DNA of 64,000 bases, taken from contig JAFLBL010000017.1 of assembly GCA_017303855.1 (NCBI GenBank), forward strand, positions 1 through 64,000, read 5' to 3'. Shown here piece by piece: positions 59,741 to 64,000 of the stretch (the first letter of the stretch is position 1; each line of letters starts with the position of its first letter). Under the pieces are notes generated by a model. That model searched no databases. It was given only the letters and a program-made list of their open reading frames with translations, and was not told the DNA's origin. A program made the translations under genes and the position numbers. The DNA is from Chitinophagales bacterium (lineage in GTDB: Bacteria; Bacteroidota; Bacteroidia; Chitinophagales; Chitinophagaceae).

Positions 59741-60489
59741 CAACTGATTTTTCCTGGCTATCACGCACACAGTTGCTGATTGGTGATGAGGCGCTGCAAC
59801 GGCTCGCTGCGGCGCATGTCATGGTAGTGGGACTGGGTGGTGTGGGCTCTTATGCGGCGGAGTTTATTGCGCGCAGCGGGGTGGGGCGTATGACAATTAT
59901 TGACGGCGATGTGGTGGACCCGAGCAACCGTAACCGGCAGTTGCCGGCATTAGCTACTAATCATGGTGAATCAAAAGCGCTGATCATGGCCGACCGGTTA
60001 AAAGCCATAAACCCGGAACTGGAGCTTGAAGTGGTACGTGAATTTATCAATCCCGCCATGGTGGAAGAGCAACTGAGTCACCGTCCTTCCTATATCATAG
60101 ATGCCATTGACAGCATTACGCCCAAGATCACCTTTATTAAACTCGCGTATGAAAGCGGACTTCAGTTAGTCAGCAGTATGGGAGCCGGTGCCAAACTGGA
60201 TCCAACCCGCTTGCAGGTGGTGGATATTGCGGAAACACATCATTGCCCTTTTGCCCAGCAGGTGCGTAAACAGTTAAAGAGACATTACGGTATACGTAAA
60301 GGGATCAAAGTGGTATTCTCTCCGGAAATGCCGATTAAAGAAAGCCTGATGCTGACGCCGGGGCAGCGCTACAAAAAATCAGCTTATGGCACTATTTCCT
60401 ATTTACCAGCCGTATTCGGGGCTGTAGCCGCTTCCGTGGTGATCCGTGACCTGATGCATCCACCCAAAAAGAAAAAATCAAACAAGTGA
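59737..60489 (+). CDS. tcdA: tRNA threonylcarbamoyladenosine dehydratase
   Basis: A 250-residue E1-like (ThiF/MoeB family) ATP-dependent enzyme that cyclises t6A37 of tRNA to ct6A. Features: VVGLGGVGSYAAEFIARSGV for nucleotide binding (residues about 29-48), IIDGDVVDPSNRNRQLPAL and SKALIMADRLKAINP, and a later segment HHCPFAQQVRKQLKRH typical of TcdA. It is coupled to tatD by an ATGA overlap and ends in a basic tail. Confidence 0.94.
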   Translation: MTTDFSWLSRTQLLIGDEALQRLAAAHVMVVGLGGVGSYAAEFIARSGVGRMTIIDGDVVDPSNRNRQLPALATNHGESKALIMADRLKAINPELELEVVREFINPAMVEEQLSHRPSYIIDAIDSITPKITFIKLAYESGLQLVSSMGAGAKLDPTRLQVVDIAETHHCPFAQQVRKQLKRHYGIRKGIKVVFSPEMPIKESLMLTPGQRYKKSAYGTISYLPAVFGAVAASVVIRDLMHPPKKKKSNK

Positions 60490-60658
60490 TGAAGGCAGCG
60501 TTGACGAGTACGTCGTTTTAGCGTTGTCGTTTTCCGGTTAGGCGGTTTTATGATCAGATTCAGCGGCGTATATGAGTGAACTCACTTCATTCAGCCGGAA
60601 GGGTACAGTACTTTCAATATGGAAAACCTGGGGCTACCGGGGTTTGCCGGCTGCTATC

Positions 60659-61297
60659 ATGAAAAAAGAAATCGGAGAGAATATACATATCCCTGTAGGC
60701 TCAGTAACATTGGAAGGCCGGCTTGATGTACCGGAGCATGCCGACCGCATGATCATTTTTTCACACGGTACCGGGAGCAGCCGTTTCAGTCCGCGCAATC
60801 AGTTTGTGGCCGGATTGCTCAATGAAAAAGGGATGGCCACCTTACTGGTGGATCTGCTTACATCCCGTGAAAGTATAACGCATACGGCCCGTTTTGATAT
60901 TGCCCTGCTTACTCAACGACTGGCGGCCGTTACCAACTGGATCAGGGAACAACCGGTATTCCGCAACTATCATATTGCTTACTTCGGCGCCAGTACCGGC
61001 GCGGCTTCCGCACTTGGCGCGGCTTCTATAATGCCGGGAAATATCAGGGCCGTTGTATCCAGAGGCGGAAGACCTGACCTTGCTTTTCGCTCATTGCCTC
61101 TGGTACAGGCACCCGTATTGCTGATCGTTGGTTCACTGGATGATGAAGTACTTGATCTGAACAGGGAAGCTTCCGCCCGGTTCCGTTGCCCGAATGAATT
61201 AATCGTTATTGAAGGGGCCTCACATTTATTTGAAGAAACCGGGAAACTGCAGGAAGTGGCTGAACTGGCCGCCGATTGGTTTGAACGGAATTTGTAG
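60659..61297 (+). CDS. alpha/beta hydrolase (dienelactone-hydrolase-like)
   Basis: About 212 residues from ATG 60659; an in-frame ATG at 60572 would add 29. The family pattern begins IHIPVGSVTLEGRLDVP, then IIFSHGTGSSRFSPRNQFVA (oxyanion region). The catalytic triad is GASTGAASAL (Ser), VGSLDDEV (Asp) and GASHLFEE (His). Relatives are often fused to, or adjacent to, phosphoribosyltransferase-like domains; here it stands alone. Substrate unknown. Confidence 0.85.
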   Translation: MKKEIGENIHIPVGSVTLEGRLDVPEHADRMIIFSHGTGSSRFSPRNQFVAGLLNEKGMATLLVDLLTSRESITHTARFDIALLTQRLAAVTNWIREQPVFRNYHIAYFGASTGAASALGAASIMPGNIRAVVSRGGRPDLAFRSLPLVQAPVLLIVGSLDDEVLDLNREASARFRCPNELIVIEGASHLFEETGKLQEVAELAADWFERNL

Positions 61298-61336
61298 ACA
61301 GTGTAAGCACGTTTGTTACATACAACGCATTGTGAA

Positions 61337-61936
61337 ATGAGTAAGTCACCGGCTCATACCTGGCCCTATTATCTGGTCAACGCGATTACCGGGTACCGGA
61401 TCGTAACAGTGCCTCTCTTATTATGGTTATTGTTCACGGGCCGTTATGATTTATTCAGGTGGGGAATCGCCCTCAGTTTTTTTACAGATTTCATAGACGG
61501 ATTTCTGGCCCGTGCATTCCGGGTTACCAGTGTGGCGGGCACCCGGCTGGATTCTGTCGGCGATGATCTTACCATTGCAGTGGCACTCACGGGACTGATC
61601 GTTCAGTTTCCTGATTTTATCCGGACACATTTGTGGATGCTGATGTTACTGGCCGTATTATTTCTGCTGCAGACCGGCTATGCTTTTTTTCGTTACAAAA
61701 AAATGTCAAGCTTTCATACCTGGCTGGCGAAAACGGCTGCCATCCTGCAGGGTGTTTTCCTGATACTGACCTTTTTTACCGGCCGGCCCGATACGACTTT
61801 ATTTTATACCGCTACGTTTGTTACCGCTATTGAACTGGTTGAAGAAATCATACTGGTATACCTGTTGCCACAGTGGAGAATAAACGTACACAGCATTTTT
61901 CATGTATTGCGTGAAAATAAAAAAACGGCCTCGTGA
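61337..61936 (+). CDS. CDP-alcohol phosphatidyltransferase family protein
   Basis: A 199-residue inner-membrane enzyme with about six helices. The catalytic motif D-x2-D-G-x2-A-R-x8-G-x3-D-x3-D is fully present as DFIDGFLARAFR followed by GTRLDSVGDD (residues about 51-78). Enzymes of this family transfer a phosphoalcohol from a CDP-alcohol to an acceptor in phospholipid synthesis; the exact product (such as PG-phosphate or cardiolipin precursor) cannot be told. A TTG eight codons upstream (61313) is an alternative start. Confidence 0.92.
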   Translation: MSKSPAHTWPYYLVNAITGYRIVTVPLLLWLLFTGRYDLFRWGIALSFFTDFIDGFLARAFRVTSVAGTRLDSVGDDLTIAVALTGLIVQFPDFIRTHLWMLMLLAVLFLLQTGYAFFRYKKMSSFHTWLAKTAAILQGVFLILTFFTGRPDTTLFYTATFVTAIELVEEIILVYLLPQWRINVHSIFHVLRENKKTAS

Positions 61937-62195
61937 CCTTCCTGTGACAAATCAGCCATACTGCTTTTATACCTTAATAAGCTTTATTTTTTACCTGTTA
62001 CCTTGATGTAAGTTTGGTGGAAGAGTGAGGATAATCATCAAATAGCAATTGATTATCACCAACCTTGCAGTCTGATTGTTTTAAAACCTGGCGGCGATAG
62101 CCACAGGGCCATTTAAATCCCCATCGGGCAGGCTATGATGAACAGGCCGTCTATCTTTTATAATTCAGGTAACTTACACGTAAATCCCTTGCTAT
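61937..62195 (+). promoter_or_regulatory. leader region of the biotin carrier/carboxylase operon
   Basis: TAAGTTTG at 62009-62016 fits the TAnnTTTG -7 consensus. About 14 bases later an 8-bp perfect stem follows, GATAATCA (62030-62037) and TGATTATC (62050-62057) with a 12-base loop. The distance to the start codon is about 180 bases, so there is room for a structured leader. No known riboswitch was recognised. Confidence 0.4.
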
Positions 62196-62687
62196 ATGTC
62201 AGACACAAGTAAAACCTACAAGGTAAAGGCAAATGATTTTGTCTTCTCCTTTACCCAGGCAGAAATTGACGCGGCTGATTTTTTCAGAAAATCACCGGAC
62301 GAGTTTAATCTGATCCGCGACAACCGTTCCGTCAATGCCCGGCTCCTCGACGCAGATATTACCGGAAAGAAAATCAAACTGGAACTGGATGGTGAAAGTT
62401 TTGAAATGGAAGTGAAAGACGAACTGGACCAGATGCTGGACAGCATGGGATTCAGTACGGCCACTACCAAGCATGTGAAAGAAATCAAAGCGCCGATGCC
62501 CGGACTGGTACTCAGTATCGCGGTAACCGAAGGGCAGGCCGTAAAAGAAGGCGACCGTATCCTGATCCTGGAAGCCATGAAAATGGAAAACAGTATTATG
62601 ATACAGAATGACGCGGTAATTAAACGGATCGCCGTTACCGCCGGTCAGGCCGTTGATAAAAACCAGGTACTGGTGGAACTGGAATAA
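62196..62687 (+). CDS. biotin carboxyl carrier protein (acyl-CoA carboxylase subunit)
   Basis: A 163-residue protein whose C-terminal 70 residues form a biotinyl domain: IKAPMPGLVLSIAVTEGQAV, then ILEAMKMENSI, with the biotinylated Lys129. The N-terminal part is a separate fold (residues 1-90, with charged strands), as in carrier subunits of acyl-CoA or pyruvate carboxylase-type enzymes found beside accC-like genes in Bacteroidota. It moves carboxybiotin between the carboxylase and a carboxyltransferase. It is 23 bases ahead of the biotin carboxylase gene. Confidence 0.9.
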   Translation: MSDTSKTYKVKANDFVFSFTQAEIDAADFFRKSPDEFNLIRDNRSVNARLLDADITGKKIKLELDGESFEMEVKDELDQMLDSMGFSTATTKHVKEIKAPMPGLVLSIAVTEGQAVKEGDRILILEAMKMENSIMIQNDAVIKRIAVTAGQAVDKNQVLVELE

Positions 62688-62710
62688 CTCACTCATTAAA
62701 AAAATCAGCA

Positions 62711-64000
62711 ATGAAAAAAATATTAGTTGCCAACCGGGGAGAAATTGCCCTGCGTATTATGCGGACGATCCGCAAAATGGGAATAAAATCAGTGGCGGTG
62801 TATTCGGAAGCGGACCGTCATTCCCCGCATGTATTGTTTGCGGATGAAGCCGTTTGTATCGGACCGGCACCCTCTAATCAGTCCTATCTGAATGGCGATA
62901 AAATTATTGACATCTGCAAGGAACTCGGCGTGGATGGTATTCACCCCGGCTATGGTTTTCTGAGTGAAAATGCCGATTTCGCGCAGAAAGTTACGGATGC
63001 CGGTATTGAGTTTATCGGTCCCAGTCCGGAAGCCATGCGGGTAATGGGTTCCAAACTCGCGGCCAAGGATAGTGTGAAGAAATACAATATCCCGATGGTA
63101 CCGGGGATTGACCGGGCTATTGAGGATGTGAACGAAGCCATCGAAGTGGCTAACAGGATCGGATACCCTATTTTGATCAAAGCATCGGCCGGTGGTGGCG
63201 GTAAGGGTATGCGGATTGTGGAGAAAGCCGATGATATGCAGGAGCAAATGGAACGCGCCATCAGTGAAGCGAAATCTTCTTTCGGAGATGGCTCCGTTTT
63301 CATTGAGAAATATGTTACATCTCCCCGCCACATTGAAGTACAGGTGGTGGCCGACAAATACGGCAATGTGATTCATGGTCTCGAGCGCGAGTGCAGTATC
63401 CAGCGCCGGCACCAGAAAGTGGTGGAGGAAACACCGTCCGCCGTGGTTACACCCGAAATGCGCGACCGCATCGGTGAAGCGGCTGTAATGGTGGCGAAGT
63501 CCTGTAATTATGTAAGTACCGGTACGGTTGAATTTCTGGTGGATGATAAACTGAATTTTTATTTCCTTGAAATGAATACCCGGCTGCAGGTGGAACACCC
63601 GGTGTCAGAAATGATCATCGGTCTCGACCTGGTGGAACAGCAGATCCGGATTGCCCGGGGTGAAAAGCTTGCGGTTACACAGGCCGACATCAAACCCAAC
63701 GGACACGCGATTGAACTGCGCGTATATGCCGAAGACCCGTTGAATAATTTTCTGCCTTCCATTGGCACGCTTACGAAATATCAGAAACCCGTCGGGGAAG
63801 GCATCCGCGTGGATGACGGATACGAAGAAGGGATGACGATTCCGATCTATTACGATCCGATGATTGCCAAACTGGTGGTGCATGGTAAAACCCGTACGGA
63901 AGCCATTCAGAAAATGCTCCAGGCGATCAAGGACTATAAGATTGAAGGAGTGGCGACAACATTGCCTTTCGGTACGTTCGTGTTTGAGCATGATGCTTTC
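62711..64000 (+). CDS. accC: acetyl-/acyl-CoA carboxylase biotin carboxylase subunit, 3' end beyond window
   Basis: The first 430 codons are in the window without interruption. The protein has MKKILVANRGEIALRIMRTI at the start, HPGYGFLSENADFA, the ATP-grasp lid KASAGGGGKGMRIV (about 158-171), ERECSIQRRHQKVVEE and FLEMNTRLQVEHPV (about 281-294, catalytic residues), as in biotin carboxylase. It ATP-dependently carboxylates biotin on the carrier protein. The pairing with the upstream carrier suggests a propionyl-CoA or similar acyl-CoA carboxylase rather than fatty-acid accBC only; the carboxyltransferase gene is not in the window. Confidence 0.95.
   Translation, partial: MKKILVANRGEIALRIMRTIRKMGIKSVAVYSEADRHSPHVLFADEAVCIGPAPSNQSYLNGDKIIDICKELGVDGIHPGYGFLSENADFAQKVTDAGIEFIGPSPEAMRVMGSKLAAKDSVKKYNIPMVPGIDRAIEDVNEAIEVANRIGYPILIKASAGGGGKGMRIVEKADDMQEQMERAISEAKSSFGDGSVFIEKYVTSPRHIEVQVVADKYGNVIHGLERECSIQRRHQKVVEETPSAVVTPEMRDRIGEAAVMVAKSCNYVSTGTVEFLVDDKLNFYFLEMNTRLQVEHPVSEMIIGLDLVEQQIRIARGEKLAVTQADIKPNGHAIELRVYAEDPLNNFLPSIGTLTKYQKPVGEGIRVDDGYEEGMTIPIYYDPMIAKLVVHGKTRTEAIQKMLQAIKDYKIEGVATTLPFGTFVFEHDAF

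Noticed and set aside
1..64000. tRNA, rRNA or known riboswitch genes
   Set aside because: Intergenic regions were read for cloverleaf arms, the TTCGA loop and conserved rRNA words; none was convincing.

Overview
This 64 kb window looks like a chromosomal segment of a Bacteroidota bacterium, probably Chitinophagales/Chitinophagaceae. The inference rests on a SusC-like TonB-linked receptor, a WGR/SWIM/RT module, SWIB-type and glycine-rich-domain proteins, weak or absent Shine-Dalgarno sequences, and a few -7 boxes of the Bacteroidota type (TAnnTTTG). No rRNA, tRNA or CRISPR array was found. The organism seems able to switch to H2- and ferredoxin-based redox metabolism.

Layout. 1-2.1 kb: end of a 5-oxoprolinase operon (pxpC, pxpA, NRAMP-like transporter). 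2.3-5.8 kb: L,D-transpeptidase-fold protein, AI-2E transporter and MATE exporter, all on the minus strand. 6.1-20.9 kb: a redox island. A NAD-linked [NiFe] hydrogenase (hoxEFUYH, minus strand, with its protease hoxW convergent) stands head to head with a membrane Ech-type hydrogenase (echABCDE, then echF and hypA, plus strand). A four-gene 2-oxoacid:ferredoxin oxidoreductase operon follows. Together they can link 2-oxoacid oxidation, ferredoxin, H2, NAD(H) and the ion gradient. A roughly 190-bp intergenic repeat sits in both hydrogenase operons in opposite orientation. 20.9-24.7 kb: membrane protein, pdxH, tandem repeats, an IS110-family element with a structured upstream region (candidate bridge RNA), and a WalJ-like MBL protein.

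24.7-31.8 kb: a two-gene minus-strand operon in which a SusC-like receptor appears split. The beta-barrel gene lacks a plug, and the next gene is an alpha-2-macroglobulin-like thioester protein that carries a SusC-type plug in its middle. 32-35.3 kb: three small envelope-stress-type proteins and htpG.

35.4-42.2 kb: a complete retron-like defence module: WGR/HEAT-repeat protein, SWIM zinc-finger protein, a highly structured msr-msd ncRNA (11-bp a1/a2 repeats, 22-bp perfect msd stem) and a retron reverse transcriptase with NAxxH, YADD and VTG motifs. From memory this matches retron type XIII.

42.4-48.5 kb: amidohydrolase, a long non-coding stretch with an exact 11-bp-period repeat, an AT-rich two-gene cassette bracketed by inverted repeats, and small proteins (SRPBCC, VanZ, YccF). 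48.5-64 kb: mostly core genes. These are a sensor kinase, glycine-rich protein, membrane proteins, fructosamine kinase, NADP-type glutamate dehydrogenase, a second AI-2E transporter, SWIB protein, TatD, TcdA, an alpha/beta hydrolase, CDP-alcohol phosphatidyltransferase, and a biotin carrier plus biotin carboxylase that runs off the end.
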